Notes: a model not told the origin generated them from the sequence alone. A stretch of 64,000 nucleotides of DNA from Ilyomonas limi (GCF_005233845.1 NZ_SZQL01000007.1:1-64000), one strand, 5' to 3'; positions 1 through 8,723 are shown, counted from the first letter of the stretch. Numbers and translations are program-made.

Positions 1-83
1 GCTACAACCTTTAAAATCAACCGCTTATCATACCGTGAAAGGCGGTTAGGACGAACACTAAATTGTTCAACTTCTTTAGACAT
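1..83 (-). CDS. 5' fragment of a probable transposase or HTH gene, cut by the window edge
   Basis: An ATG at 83 opens a reading frame that runs off the left edge after 27 codons. The peptide begins MSKEVEQFSV and continues with an RYDKRLILKVV-like stretch. A short basic lead followed by such a helix resembles the start of the small HTH subunit of insertion-sequence transposases. That is a guess from style only. The sequence just upstream (about 98-120, reading TCCTGAAATGGCTATA on the minus strand) could be the end of the element, but its partner lies outside the window. The frame could also belong to an ordinary regulator. Confidence 0.5.
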   Translation of the reverse strand, partial: MSKEVEQFSVRPNRLSRYDKRLILKVV

Positions 84-322
84 ATACACCTGATTTTGCG
101 TATAGCCATTTCAGGACAAGACACTGCAAAAATGCGTTGTTTAGTTCTAAATAGCTATAAGGGTGGTATTGGCAGATTAGACTGGAAAAACAGTAATAAT
201 AGCAAAAGCGAATACTTCCATACAAATTAAAGAGTACCATTCGATAAAAGAGGCGGTAATAATTGGTACTCTTCCGGTGTGCCATTTACTGTGGAGAAAT
301 GCGGGCTAACGCCGGAGAAATG

Positions 323-353
323 CAGATGGCAGACTGTTAAGGTCTGCCATCTG
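323..353 (-). terminator. Perfect 12-bp hairpin downstream of the first esterase gene
   Basis: CAGATGGCAGAC (323-334) pairs fully with GTCTGCCATCTG (342-353) around a 7-nt loop. It lies 27 nt beyond the stop codon of the minus-strand gene at 380-1546, which fits an intrinsic terminator, although there is no clear U-run. A sister hairpin with compensating base changes is at 2159-2192. The rest of 84-379 shows no gene. Confidence 0.55.
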
Positions 354-379
354 TGAAAACTGCCTTTATAGTTCCAATA

Positions 380-1546
380 TTATTTGGCGGCCGTATATAA
401 GTGTAGCCGGTTTACAGATACATTTTTATCTGCAGGAGACGTCCTGGTAATCAAAGGTGTTGTAGTTGCAGTTACATCTGCAGCCACTTCTTTAAAGAAT
501 CGTACAATCAGCGGCGGAACCGTATAGGGATAACCATGTCCGTCATTGTATTGCAATAAAATTACATTATCATTGATGCGGGATTGATATTTCGTTCCTA
601 AAAGTCCGCCTGTACCGGTAGCCCACACCGAACTGTCTGCAGCGCATTTGTTTATAGTGCGTACTTCCTGCACAGTTAGTTGCTGATCTGCAAAAGGCAC
701 ATGAATATCCTCTGTACCTGCAATATGCATTACCGGTATTGGCCTTTTTCCAAGCATGGTATCGAGCGTTGTGCCTGCCGGGCACAACGCTGCTATTTTA
801 TTCCTGCGCTTAGCCCAAAGGACGTCGTACACAAAGTCGGCACCGTTTGACCAGCCGTGGACAAATACGAGGTTTGGGTTGACGTTGTACTTATTTACAA
901 ATCTGTTTAACATGGCAGTAAAAAACTTCAGGTCCTGATCGAGCTGACCATTTCTGCAATTGATTTCTGCAACAGTAGTTTGCCAGCCAGCCTGCTTACA
1001 GTTCGAGTCCACCGGAGTTTTTGTAATTAAACCCTGCGGATACACCACAATGGCCTCGGGCCAAAAAAATTCAAATCCTTTTTCTGCAAAACCAAGGTCA
1101 GTTCCACCATGCCCATGAAAGGCAAATATAATAGGTGGCTGACCTGAGCCGCCGGTTGCAGGATGCACCATCGCCTCGCGGGTAATGCCATTGACTACCC
1201 AGGTCATCTTCTGCAATACCGTAACATTGGTAGAATCTGTACGTGAAACACCATTCGCGTCTGTTACTGTAAGAAAGAAAGTATAAACCCCTGGTTTAAG
1301 ATTACTCACCAGGGTAGTGTCATTGGTTGGATCATCAATTTTAGCAGTAGAATTGCCACGCGTTTGCGTCCACTTAAAAGTAACCGGACCATCAACATCC
1401 GATCCTTTTCCACAAAGTAATGCGCTATCGGCAGGATACACTAATCTTCTCACCGGCCCTGCATCTACCTTAGGCGGCTTGTTCGCAGCTGCAAAAAAAG
1501 GCAATAAAATAAACAAGCTAAAAACGGCTTTAATAAACACTTTCAT
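380..1546 (-). CDS. Secreted PKD-domain esterase of the PHB-depolymerase/LpqC type, copy 1
   Basis: A 388-residue protein with a signal peptide (MKVFIKAVFSLF..., cleavage near AAA-N), a PKD-like beta domain at about residues 25-112, and an alpha/beta-hydrolase domain resembling poly(3-hydroxybutyrate) depolymerases and feruloyl esterases. The oxyanion motif HGHGG lies near 144. Nucleophile Ser233 sits in GWSNG, the acid is probably Asp280 (GTEDIHVPF), and the histidine is His337 (NDGHGYP). The start is ATG 1546; the upstream TTG is less likely. It is the first of three tandem paralogues. Unlike the others it has a plain signal peptide instead of a lipobox, and about 30 extra C-terminal residues. 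Substrate unknown; probably a polymeric or sugar ester met outside the cell. Confidence 0.85.
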   Translation of the reverse strand: MKVFIKAVFSLFILLPFFAAANKPPKVDAGPVRRLVYPADSALLCGKGSDVDGPVTFKWTQTRGNSTAKIDDPTNDTTLVSNLKPGVYTFFLTVTDANGVSRTDSTNVTVLQKMTWVVNGITREAMVHPATGGSGQPPIIFAFHGHGGTDLGFAEKGFEFFWPEAIVVYPQGLITKTPVDSNCKQAGWQTTVAEINCRNGQLDQDLKFFTAMLNRFVNKYNVNPNLVFVHGWSNGADFVYDVLWAKRRNKIAALCPAGTTLDTMLGKRPIPVMHIAGTEDIHVPFADQQLTVQEVRTINKCAADSSVWATGTGGLLGTKYQSRINDNVILLQYNDGHGYPYTVPPLIVRFFKEVAADVTATTTPLITRTSPADKNVSVNRLHLYTAAK

Positions 1547-2158
1547 AGTCAAAGAATGGGTTTTCAGTTATTGTATGTACGATCTGGCTTTCAACTAGTT
1601 GTTTGGTGTATGATTCATGAAAAGCCACACATACAAAATGGTGAACAAATATATTGCTAATTACTTATATATAGGTATGAATACCAAAGATATTTGCGAA
1701 CAGTTTATTATATACCAGCGCACTACGCTGTCATCTGATGCGAAGCAGTATGATTATCAATGTTTTTGCACAAATGCTGTACATAAAAACGGCAATAGCA
1801 ACAGTATGCATTATCACTTATCATAACACTCCATAAGATTGGATTGCAATGTTAAGGATAAGGATGTAAACGGAGGAAGCTGTATGGCATATCTGTTCTC
1901 CGGTCTAAAATAGCGTTGGAAGTACGTTATAGCGTTTCGCGCCGCAGCCTCCCATGTGGGGAGTTGAATTAATTTGCCAAGTGACTTTAATATGAGTTCT
2001 TGTTCCTGAAGGTTGCAGGTTTAGTTGCCCGATCTTGAAATGTATAACTTCTTCAACACTGGCGTGGCCACCGCATATTTGCATTCTCTACACCGCTCCG
2101 ATTTCACCCGCAGTTAAACAACAGATACTACGACAAAAGCCAACCAGCCCCGAAAAAG

Positions 2159-2192
2159 TACAGGTAGCAGGCTATTAAGCCTGCTACCTGTA
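2159..2192. repeat. Perfect 14-bp hairpin, sister of the one at 323-353
   Basis: TACAGGTAGCAGGC (2159-2172) pairs fully with GCCTGCTACCTGTA (2179-2192) around the loop TATTAA. Compared with 323-353 the stem differs at several positions, but each change is matched on the other arm, and the loop keeps a TTAA core. Paired changes suggest selection or spread of a structured element. Confidence 0.6.
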
Positions 2193-2380
2193 AGAAGTTG
2201 TAACCACATTGGCTCAAAGAGACGAACCTGCCTGTTGGCATACCGGGTTACATAAAGTATGCACTATTATTCTTTTTGCTATGCTGCAGCTCTTATGCCT
2301 CTATGGTTCAGATAGTTATTTTTAAATAGTTTGCAAGTACATTGTCAAGTAAATATATTTAAACGCTACTGCTACCATTT

Positions 2381-2436
2381 CGGATGATGAGACACCATCC
2401 GTTAGAAAGGCTATCGGCGGGTGGAGACACCCGCCG
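2381..2436. repeat. Two tandem REP-like hairpins with a GAGA/AGA loop
   Basis: The first hairpin (2381-2401) is CGGATG-a-TG, loop AGA, then CA-c-CATCCG. The second (2415-2436) is a perfect 9-bp stem CGGCGGGTG / CACCCGCCG around the tetraloop GAGA. Both share the core TG(G)AGACAC with the palindromes at 8694, 21048, 21982, 22967 and 23078. The second lies about 90 nt beyond the stop codon of the gene at 2527-3840, so it could also end that transcript. Confidence 0.6.
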
Positions 2437-2526
2437 AACACTTAAGCTATTTAGTTGACAATGTAGTAAGCATCACTTTTTACAATTCCAATTATTATTT
2501 ACCTGGCAGTGTTTATATCAGGGAAA

Positions 2527-3840
2527 TTATCTGGATGCAGCCACTTCCTTAAAGAATTTTACAATGTAAGGCGGCACGCTAAAAGGATATGCATGGCCAC
2601 CATTGTATTGCAAAAGGACCACCGGATCGTTGATAGAAGAAGGATATTTTGTTCCTAAAAGGCCGCCTGCACCTTTAGCCCAGGTACTACCGGAAGAACA
2701 CTTGTTTAAGGTGCGGACTTGCTGCACCGTTTGCTGCTGTTTGCTAAATCCTATTTTATCATCCTGTGTACCTGCTACATGTATTACCGGCATTGGTTCT
2801 TTTCCTTTTATGGTACCTAATGTTGCCCCTGCCGGAGATAATCCTGCTAATTTATCTGCCCGTGCGGCCCAGAGTACGTCGTAAACAAAACTGGCACCGT
2901 CCGACCAGCCGTGTACGAATACATGTTTTGAATTAACGTTGTACATACTCTTAAATTTAGACATCATCGCATCAAAAAACTTCACGTCCTGATTCGCAAT
3001 TCCAGTGTTACGATTTACTTCGCCAACCGAAGACTGCCAGCCAGAGTTATTTCCATTCCGGTCCGACCTGCTCTGTGTTCCCAGGCCTTGCGGATACACC
3101 ACAATAGCTTCGGGCCAGTTTACCTCAAATGCTCTTTCTGCAAAACCCAGATCCGTTCCGCCATGTCCGTGGAAAGCAAAGATGACTGCAGCCGAACCCT
3201 TGTTGCCGGTGGGGGGATGCACCAATGCTTCGCGGGTAACGCCTTCCACCGTCCAGGTCATTTTTTGCAATACAGTAACAGAAGTAGAGTCTTTCCGTGA
3301 AGTGCCGTTTTTATCTGTTACGGTAAGCAAAAAAATGTAAACACCTGGCTTCAAGCCGCTTACGTCTGTAGTTGGACGGGTTGGATAGGCAATTTTAGCG
3401 GTAGAGTTACCACGGATTTGTGTCCATTTAAAAGTAACCGATCCTTCTTTATCCGATCCACTTCCGGAGAGGGTTGCCGAACTGGTAGGAGACACTAGCC
3501 TTCTTATTGGTCCTGCATCCGCCTTAGGCGGTGTGTTTCCGGATGCGGAAGCGGATAAATCATCCGAGGTGGTGCTATTAAGCATGGGATCCGTTAATTG
3601 CTCTTTCTGGCAACTCACCAAAAACAAGGCTGTAACCACTACCACGAGGATAGAATACAGGCTTATAACACTCTTTTTTTCAAAAGCAGATGCTTTTATT
3701 ACAGACTGCGCAGGTTGGTGTGTAGATGCTGCTTGCGTCCTTTTAAAAATACAAGAATAAAAGGTACTTTTCAATAGGTTAATCGTTTGCACTAATGGGT
3801 AGTGCTTGTGTGTCTTTGACTTGATACTGTGTGGGAACAT
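2527..3840 (-). CDS. PKD-domain esterase lipoprotein of the PHB-depolymerase type, copy 2
   Basis: A 437-residue paralogue of its neighbours. Residues 1-57 are a hydrophilic, basic lead; then comes a hydrophobic stretch ending in the lipobox LVSC (Cys77), a PKD-like domain (about 104-193) and the hydrolase domain. Catalytic residues visible: HGHGG near 224, Ser313 in GWSDG, Asp360 or Asp361, and His416 (NGGHAYP). It is probably an outer-membrane or surface-exposed lipoprotein. The long lead before the signal is odd, but the third copy also begins M(F/I)PH(S/P)IKSKT, which supports the upstream ATG as the real start. An alternative is that translation begins nearer the hydrophobic stretch. Upstream lies the palindrome at 3894-3906. 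Confidence 0.85.
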   Translation of the reverse strand: MFPHSIKSKTHKHYPLVQTINLLKSTFYSCIFKRTQAASTHQPAQSVIKASAFEKKSVISLYSILVVVVTALFLVSCQKEQLTDPMLNSTTSDDLSASASGNTPPKADAGPIRRLVSPTSSATLSGSGSDKEGSVTFKWTQIRGNSTAKIAYPTRPTTDVSGLKPGVYIFLLTVTDKNGTSRKDSTSVTVLQKMTWTVEGVTREALVHPPTGNKGSAAVIFAFHGHGGTDLGFAERAFEVNWPEAIVVYPQGLGTQSRSDRNGNNSGWQSSVGEVNRNTGIANQDVKFFDAMMSKFKSMYNVNSKHVFVHGWSDGASFVYDVLWAARADKLAGLSPAGATLGTIKGKEPMPVIHVAGTQDDKIGFSKQQQTVQQVRTLNKCSSGSTWAKGAGGLLGTKYPSSINDPVVLLQYNGGHAYPFSVPPYIVKFFKEVAASR

Positions 3841-4374
3841 AAAAATTTTTTGTTTAAATTAATTTCCGCGCACTAAGCAACATCCGTACCTCTTCCCAAA
3901 ATGGGAGTTTAAAAAAAGCTTAAAGAGATTTAAAACGATAAAGATTTGATGGAGGAAAAAGCGAATAGAGCAGCAACGGTTTAAAATAATTGTTTGCCCT
4001 ACAAAGACTTAACACACTCACTGAGTTCTGCGCGCAAAGCATTCTAAAGAATTTACCTCACAGAACAAGTGAGCAATGGATAAAAAATACTTCTTACAAT
4101 TTGATTGCTGTTAGAAAGAGGACGGGATTAAAAGAATATTTTAAACAGGCGATTTAATATCCCCCTGCTTATCCAGCGTGCCGGGCTCAATTGGGAGGCA
4201 AAGTGATATAAGCAGGCAATACATCAATTCAGGGGAATGGGTATTAATATCGCTTGTGAGATTGCTAATAGTAATTCCCAAAATAAGTTTAGCCCAATAG
4301 CGGGCAACCACACCAGCTTATTAGGGCTAAACTTTCTATTTACAAGAGACATTTCGCCTCTGAAAGGCACATAT
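3841..4374. other. Intergenic leader of the second esterase gene
   Basis: About 530 bp with no gene. The part next to 3840 is conserved with the leader of the third copy (5692-5790): a ccgcgc/tgcgcg block, the TCCCANNNTGGGA palindrome and then an A-rich TTTAAAAAAA run. The similarity fades further out. The remaining sequence shows no clear signal. Confidence 0.6.
3894..3906 (-). promoter_or_regulatory. TCCCA-N3-TGGGA palindrome upstream of esterase copy 2
   Basis: TCCCAAAATGGGA has perfect 5-bp arms. Its near edge is 54 nt before the start codon. The same palindrome occurs at 53 nt before the third copy, each followed by a TTTAAAAAAA run. Equal spacing in two paralogues suggests an operator or activator site, but it could simply be part of the duplicated unit. 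Confidence 0.5.
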
Positions 4375-5691
4375 TTATTTGAAGCCAGCTATTTCCTTGA
4401 AAAATTTCACCATTTCCGGCTGCACAGTTGAGGGAAATATGTGGCCACCGTCGTACTGTAAAAAAACCACGTGGTCGTTAATGGGAGAGTCATAGTGCGT
4501 TCCCAACAATCCGCCCGGACCTTTTGCCCATAACGTACCGGTAGAAGAACACTTATCTAAAATACGGTCGTTTTTCGAACTCTGCTGCTGTTTGCTAAAA
4601 GATACTCTAGTGTCATCTGTACCAGCAGCGTGAATTACCGGCATTGTTCTTTTACCATCTATAGTTTTTAATGTTGCTCCGGTGGGTGCCAGCGCTGCTA
4701 ATTTACTGCCACGGGCAGTCCAAAGCACATTATATATAAAATCGCCACCATCTGACCAGCCGTGAACGAATACCTGATTTAAGTTGGCATTGTACCGCTG
4801 CTCCAATTTGGTTAACATGGCATCAAAGAACTTCAGGTCCTGATCTTTAATACCAGTGCGGCTGTTGACTTCGCCCACCGAATTCTGCCAACCAGGCTGT
4901 TTGCCAGTCTTGTCCCCTCCGCTCTTGGTAGGTAAGCCTTGCGGGTACACCACAATAGCTTCGGGCCAGCTTAGTTCAAATTCCTTTTCGGCATAGTGAA
5001 CATCGGTACTGCCATGGCCATGAAATGCAATGATAACAGGTGCCGAACCGGAATTGCGGGAAGACGGATGCACTAACGCCTCCCTGGTAACGCCTTCAAT
5101 GTTCCAGGTTACTTTCTCCAGCACAGTAACCGTAGTTGTATCGGTATTGGAAGCGCCCTTTTTATCAGTAGCTACAAGAACAAAGGTGTATAAACCGGGC
5201 TTAAGGTTAGTTACTGCAGTACCCGGCCTGGTAGGCTGTGCAATGTTGGCCGTAGCAGGTCCATCAGTCTGCTTCCATCTGTAGGTAATGCCGCCGTCAG
5301 CATCCGAAGCATTTCCGGAGAGGGTTGCCGAAGTGGATGCAGGGTACACTACTACCCGCATCGGTCCTGCATTTACCTTAGGCGGTGTGTTTATCAATGC
5401 GGAAGCCGACAAATCACCTGATGTAGTACTGTTGAGAACCGGATCACTTAGCTCCTCTTTTTGGCAACTCACCAGCAACAGGGCTGCAACAATTACCACA
5501 AAGAAGGAATTACCTACCGCTTTTCTCTCTGCAAAAAATAACTTTTCTAAAGAAAGTTTCGCAATCTGAAGCTGGAGTGCCGTTTTGATGTTTCTGAAAG
5601 TACTCAGAACGGGAGCAATTTTAGTTTGGTTAATCGTTTGCGCAAATGCATAAAACTGCTGTGTCTTTGACTTGATTGGATGTGGGATCAT
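4375..5691 (-). CDS. PKD-domain esterase lipoprotein of the PHB-depolymerase type, copy 3
   Basis: A 438-residue protein, closely related to copy 2. It has a long basic lead (1-61), a hydrophobic segment with lipobox LVSC (Cys76), a PKD-like domain (about 103-195) and an alpha/beta hydrolase domain. The nucleophile is Ser313 in GWSDG, the acid Asp359 or Asp360 (GTDDTRVSF), and the histidine His417 (DGGHIFP). The oxyanion-type motif is HGHGS here rather than HGHGG. All three copies are separate units in the same direction, with gaps of 500-1000 bp, which points to old tandem duplication rather than one operon. Substrate unknown. Confidence 0.85.
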   Translation of the reverse strand: MIPHPIKSKTQQFYAFAQTINQTKIAPVLSTFRNIKTALQLQIAKLSLEKLFFAERKAVGNSFFVVIVAALLLVSCQKEELSDPVLNSTTSGDLSASALINTPPKVNAGPMRVVVYPASTSATLSGNASDADGGITYRWKQTDGPATANIAQPTRPGTAVTNLKPGLYTFVLVATDKKGASNTDTTTVTVLEKVTWNIEGVTREALVHPSSRNSGSAPVIIAFHGHGSTDVHYAEKEFELSWPEAIVVYPQGLPTKSGGDKTGKQPGWQNSVGEVNSRTGIKDQDLKFFDAMLTKLEQRYNANLNQVFVHGWSDGGDFIYNVLWTARGSKLAALAPTGATLKTIDGKRTMPVIHAAGTDDTRVSFSKQQQSSKNDRILDKCSSTGTLWAKGPGGLLGTHYDSPINDHVVFLQYDGGHIFPSTVQPEMVKFFKEIAGFK

Positions 5692-6101
5692 AAAAACTAT
5701 TTATTAGAAATTTTTGCGCGGTATTGACAACAACCATACCCATTCCCAAAGTGGGACTTTAAAAAAAATTTAGAAAGAGCTTTAAAATGGCTTAAAATAA
5801 TAATATGAATGAGCGTAAGATACGGGCACAGGTAAGAAGGAAGTAGTGTCTTATCCTGTAAAATAAATGTCTTTCGGCGGTACTTACCTTACGGGTTACT
5901 GCCCCGGGCAGGCAAAAGGGAGCTGTGGCAGCGTATAGCAGCTATGCAGTAACCTGGGAGTAATGCCGGAAAATTATTATTACCTTTTACCTTGGTTGCT
6001 AAACGCCAACAACTTCGAAAAACATAAAAATATATTACATTTCCACTCTTGAAATGTAGTGCAGATAGCCATCTGCAACCACCACCGTCAATAACTAAAT
6101 C
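5692..6101. other. Divergent intergenic region between esterase copy 3 and the GH42 gene
   Basis: About 410 bp serving as the 5' region for genes on both sides. On the left it holds the palindrome at 5744-5756. No clear TAnnTTTG box could be assigned for the GH42 gene. No gene is seen. Confidence 0.5.
5744..5756 (-). promoter_or_regulatory. TCCCA-N3-TGGGA palindrome upstream of esterase copy 3
   Basis: TCCCAAAGTGGGA lies 53 nt before the start codon, followed upstream by CTTTAAAAAAA. It matches the element at 3894-3906 in sequence, position and flanks; only the central base differs. Confidence 0.5.
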
Positions 6102-8174
6102 ATGAGAACATTCCCGCTCATTATCGCTTCGCTCCTGTTTATTCAATTCATTACGGCGCAGTCAAACAACATTAACAGGCTCCTCTATGGCGTGGCTTAT
6201 TACGATGAGTACATGCCGTACGACCGCCTGGATAAAGATGTGCAAATGATGAAAGATGCGGGCATCAATGTGGTGCGCATTGCCGAAAGTACATGGAGCA
6301 CCGTAGAGCCGCAGGATAGTGTGTACGACTTCTCGCATATAGACCGCGTGCTGAATGCGATGAACAAGGCAGGCATCCATGTGATTATCGGAACACCCAC
6401 CTATGCTGTGCCTACCTGGCTGGTGCGCAAATATCCCGATGTATTGGCTATTACGCCGTCTGGACAAAACCAGTACGGCGCACGCCAGAACATGGACATT
6501 TCCAACCCGCATTTCCGCTACTATGCAGAACGTGTTATTAGAAAAATATTGGAGCATGTAAAAGATCACCCAGCCATTATCGGCTACCAGATAGATAACG
6601 AAACCAAAGCCTATAACACTACCGGTCCCGACGTGCAAAAGCTGTTTGTGCAATACATGAAAAACAAGTTTGTCACCTTGGACAGCATCAACCGTGCATT
6701 CGGACTGGACTACTGGAGCAACCGAATTAACAGTTGGGAAGATTTCCCTTCGATGGTGGGTTCTATTAATGCAAGCGAAATTGCCGAGTTTTCCAAGTTT
6801 CAACGCCAGCTGGTTACCGATTATTTGCAGTGGCAAGCCAATATTGTAAACGAATACAAACACCCGGATCAATTCATCACCCAAAACTTCGACTTTGAAT
6901 GGCGCGGCTTTTCGTACGGCATACAACCCGATGTAGATCATTTTGCGGCAGCCAAAGCAGTAGATATTGCCGGCGTGGATATTTATCATCCTACGCAGGA
7001 TGCGCTTACGGGTACCGAAATTTCTTTTAGCGGCGATGTAGCCCGCAGCATGAAAGAAGGCAAAAACTATCTCGTGCTCGAAACCGAAGCACAGGGCTTT
7101 CCGCAATGGGTGCCTTATCCCGGTCAGTTAAGATTGCAGGCATTTTCGCACCTGGCAAGTGGCGCCAATATGGTGGAATACTGGCATTGGCATTCCATCC
7201 ACAACTCGGCAGAAACCTATTGGAAAGGCTTGCTCAGTCACGATTTTGAACCCAACCCTACCTATGACGAAGCGAAGACCATCGGTAAAGATTTTGACCG
7301 GCTGAGTACACACCTGATCAATCTTAAAAAGCACAACGACGTAGCCATTTTGTTCAGCAATGAAGCCTTAACGGCGTTCAACCTTTTTAAGTTTGGCTGG
7401 GGCAGCAATACGAGTTATAACGATGAACTCCGTGCGCTGTACGATGCTTTATACCGCATGAATGTGGGCGTTGATTTTGTAGACCCCAACAGCAAGAACA
7501 TAGAAAACTACAAGCTATTAATTGTACCTATTTTATATGCCGCGCCCGACAGCTTGCTGCAACGGCTGAACCGTTATGTACACAACGGCGGTCATATTGT
7601 ATATACGTTTAAAAGTGGCTTCTCCAACCAAAACGTAAAAGTGCGCACCGTGCGCCAGCCGGGCATTATCTCCGAAGCCTGTGGTATTTATTACAGCCAG
7701 TTTACCATACCGCAAAACGTGGGTTTAAAAGGCGGCTTTTTTAGCGCAGCCAGCAACAGCGTGCGCAACTGGATGGAACTGATTACGCCTACGACTGCCA
7801 ACGTACTGGCATACTACGACCACCCGGTCTGGGGCAAGTACGCTGCTATTACGGAAAATAAATATGGTAAAGGACTGGCTACTTATATCGGCTGCATGAC
7901 CACCGATTCGCTTACCGAAAAGATATTGGCAGATGTGGTACACAAGGCCGGCTTGTGGGGTGCTGCGCAAAGCCTGCATTATCCCATTATCACCAAAAGC
8001 GGCGTGAATGACAAGGGTAAAATGGTGCATTATATTTTCAATTATGCTGCCCAGCCTGTTACAATTACTTATCCTTTTGGGAACGGCAGGGAGTTGTTGG
8101 GGGATAAAGCAATTGCCCAGCATAGTAGTATGGTGTTGGATGGTTGGGGCGTGGGGATTGTGGAAGAGGAATAG
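6102..8174 (+). CDS. Secreted GH42 beta-galactosidase
   Basis: A 690-residue glycoside hydrolase with a signal peptide (MRTFPLIIASLLF..., cleavage near ITAQ-S). The N-terminal barrel starts LLYGVAYYDEYMP and follows the GH42 pattern: repositioned acid/base Glu167 in YQIDNE, and the nucleophile Glu327 or Glu329 in VLETE. A Rossmann-like trimerisation domain follows (about 410-610) and a small beta domain closes the protein. Family enzymes cleave terminal beta-galactosides. Export to the periplasm is likely, unlike most cytoplasmic GH42 enzymes. It stands alone, without SusC/SusD neighbours, so it is not part of a typical polysaccharide utilisation locus. The ATG at 6102 places the signal peptide at the N-terminus. 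Confidence 0.93.
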   Translation: MRTFPLIIASLLFIQFITAQSNNINRLLYGVAYYDEYMPYDRLDKDVQMMKDAGINVVRIAESTWSTVEPQDSVYDFSHIDRVLNAMNKAGIHVIIGTPTYAVPTWLVRKYPDVLAITPSGQNQYGARQNMDISNPHFRYYAERVIRKILEHVKDHPAIIGYQIDNETKAYNTTGPDVQKLFVQYMKNKFVTLDSINRAFGLDYWSNRINSWEDFPSMVGSINASEIAEFSKFQRQLVTDYLQWQANIVNEYKHPDQFITQNFDFEWRGFSYGIQPDVDHFAAAKAVDIAGVDIYHPTQDALTGTEISFSGDVARSMKEGKNYLVLETEAQGFPQWVPYPGQLRLQAFSHLASGANMVEYWHWHSIHNSAETYWKGLLSHDFEPNPTYDEAKTIGKDFDRLSTHLINLKKHNDVAILFSNEALTAFNLFKFGWGSNTSYNDELRALYDALYRMNVGVDFVDPNSKNIENYKLLIVPILYAAPDSLLQRLNRYVHNGGHIVYTFKSGFSNQNVKVRTVRQPGIISEACGIYYSQFTIPQNVGLKGGFFSAASNSVRNWMELITPTTANVLAYYDHPVWGKYAAITENKYGKGLATYIGCMTTDSLTEKILADVVHKAGLWGAAQSLHYPIITKSGVNDKGKMVHYIFNYAAQPVTITYPFGNGRELLGDKAIAQHSSMVLDGWGVGIVEEE

Positions 8175-8209
8175 ATTTACTTATAAAATAGCTTTCTTCC
8201 CTTTATAAT

Positions 8210-8217
8210 TATATTTG
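8210..8217 (+). promoter_or_regulatory. Bacteroidota -7 box TATATTTG
   Basis: TATATTTG matches TAnnTTTG and lies 22 nt before the ATG at 8240. No good -33 TTTG is seen at the usual spacing. Confidence 0.4.
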
Positions 8218-8239
8218 CCAATACCAATTTTGTTGCTGT

Positions 8240-8677
8240 ATGTATCAACTCACCCGTAAAAAAAGGCATCCTTTGATTAATGTTGTATTGATTGTTTTTG
8301 CGCTATCCATTGCAACAGAGATTTCAAGAGTTGTTTTCCAAGAGCCATCCATTGATGAACAATTAGTAACTACCGCGGAAGAAGTTAACAAGCACTGCCC
8401 ATTGATAGTAGATAGCGTAACACAGCTTGATAATCTGATGGCTTTACCCAATCACAAACTGCAATACAACTACACCTTTTATAAATATAATAAAGCAGAT
8501 ATTGACACCGTTGTTCTGAAAAACAATATGAAAGAATCGCTTATTAATAAATTGAAGACCGACCCAAAGCTGGCTAATTTTAAAGAAAATAATGTATTCA
8601 TCGGAGCTAGTTTTTACGATATGACCGGCAAGTATGTTTGTAACTTGTTTGTCACCCCTGGCGAATATGGAAAATGA
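8240..8677 (+). CDS. Small membrane-anchored protein of unknown function
   Basis: 145 residues. A basic start (MYQLTRKKRH) leads into one hydrophobic helix (about 12-26); the rest is a soluble domain predicted outside the cytoplasm, with two cysteines (in HCPL and YVCNL). No family is recognised. It has its own -7 box and begins 65 bp after the GH42 gene, so it need not be co-transcribed. Codon use and the regular alternation of the C-terminal half look like a real protein. Confidence 0.65.
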   Translation: MYQLTRKKRHPLINVVLIVFALSIATEISRVVFQEPSIDEQLVTTAEEVNKHCPLIVDSVTQLDNLMALPNHKLQYNYTFYKYNKADIDTVVLKNNMKESLINKLKTDPKLANFKENNVFIGASFYDMTGKYVCNLFVTPGEYGK

Positions 8678-8693
8678 GTAAATGTAATATAAC

Positions 8694-8723
8694 GGTTCGT
8701 GAAGACACGAACTGGGGCGGGAG
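8694..8723 (+). repeat. REP-like palindrome, GTGAAGACAC core
   Basis: GGTTCGTG-AAGA-CACGAACT followed by GGGGCGGGAG. It has the same layout as the copy at 21048-21078, including the GC-rich tail after the hairpin. It lies 17 nt after the stop codon of the upstream gene. The following 8724-8998 shows no gene that can be supported. Confidence 0.65.

Larger units (their letters stand above)
1547..2526. other. Intergenic region with hairpin repeats, no convincing gene
   Basis: Almost 1 kb without a convincing reading frame. A 69-codon frame at 1617-1826 has low-complexity, atypical composition and no recognisable motif. The region carries the hairpins listed at 2159-2192 and 2381-2436, and a weak, one-mismatch relative (1950-1962) of the TCCCANNNTGGGA palindrome found upstream of the two downstream paralogues. 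It may be the decayed remains of a further gene copy, but nothing proves it. Confidence 0.5.

Noticed and set aside
76-285. Minus-strand frame of 69 codons
   Set aside because: It overlaps the start of the partial gene at 1-83 in another frame, and its Tyr/Cys/Phe-rich composition is not protein-like.
1617-1826. Plus-strand frame of 69 codons
   Set aside because: No motif, odd composition and no promoter or ribosome site; left as intergenic.
6162-7106. 314-codon minus-strand frame inside the GH42 gene
   Set aside because: It is a shadow of the GH42 coding strand. The GH42 frame has catalytic motifs and a signal peptide; the shadow is rich in His and Cys without a family.
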